From CAZEIW01 sp964512305 (GTDB lineage Bacteria; Pseudomonadota; Gammaproteobacteria; Burkholderiales; Burkholderiaceae_F), in assembly GCA_964512305.1 (NCBI GenBank), contig CAZEIW010000040.1, positions 1 through 5,241 of the forward strand: 5,241 bases of DNA, in the 5' to 3' direction. Position 1 is the stretch's first letter. The number at the start of each line of letters is the position of its first letter. The position numbers and the translations under genes are program-made. Shown here piece after piece: positions 5,206 to 5,241 of this stretch. Below the pieces are notes generated by a model that worked only from the letters and a program-made list of their open reading frames with translations, had not been told where the DNA came from and ran no database searches.

Positions 5206-5241
5206 ATGGCAGCGCGCGCCTCGCTGCTGGTGGAGCTGCAG
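5206..5241 (+). CDS. Start of an unidentified gene (3' end outside window)
   Basis: The frame MAARASLLVELQ begins at 5206 with a strong AAGGGAG (5192-5198) 7 bases upstream and stays open to the window end. Twelve residues are too few to name a family. The frame is also open back to the ATG at 5143, which would add 21 residues (starting MSPPGRPKGESPRAQ) encoded by repeat unit 2. I prefer 5206 because of the better ribosome binding site and the repeat nature of the extension. The two starts could both be used. It is not close enough to the liv operon to be assumed part of it. Confidence 0.5.
   Translation, partial: MAARASLLVELQ

Noticed and set aside
4968..5207. A 79-codon - strand open frame across the repeat region
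   Set aside because: It is antisense to the repeat units, and its Pro/Arg/Gly repeats simply mirror them. No ribosome binding site or family supports it.

Overview
The window is about 70% G+C by eye, with tightly overlapping genes and a GC-rich third codon position. The gene types and base composition suggest a betaproteobacterium, perhaps Rhodocyclales or Burkholderiales. That assignment is an inference, because no taxonomic marker such as an rRNA gene is present.

Positions 1-3594 (+ strand) carry the 3' part of a branched-chain amino acid type (HAAT/Liv) ABC uptake operon. In order these are livF (ATPase, cut by the window edge before its Walker A), livH (permease), livM (permease) and an alpha/beta-fold hydrolase. 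Every junction overlaps (ATGA, TGATG, ATGA), so the four genes look translationally coupled and probably work together: the transporter imports a small acid, amino acid or amide, and the hydrolase may act on the imported compound or a product of it. The substrate cannot be read from the sequence.

Positions of about 3600-4973 are an IS110-type insertion sequence of about 1.37 kb, inserted just after the hydrolase stop codon with its DEDD transposase on the - strand. The long non-coding region lies upstream of the transposase, as expected for the IS110 rather than the IS1111 group. It can fold into a long closed stem (4860-4948) whose loop carries a 10-nt sequence identical to the element's own opposite end. 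This is the layout expected of a bridge RNA (seekRNA) donor guide. Deleting one copy of a shared ACAC plus the element rejoins the flanks into a perfect 8-bp palindrome with a 3-nt loop, which defines the likely ends and the target.

Positions 4974-5241 are flanking DNA. A short hairpin-rich stretch is followed by two diverged copies of a 62/63-nt unit (5081-5205). Each unit starts with ATG, encodes a short Pro/Arg/Lys-rich peptide, and ends in a hairpin whose right arm holds the ribosome binding site for the next ATG. The last site precedes the start of a new + strand gene at 5206 that leaves the window after 12 codons.

The most unusual parts are the candidate guide RNA with its matching end and the chain of micro-ORFs with hairpin-embedded ribosome binding sites.
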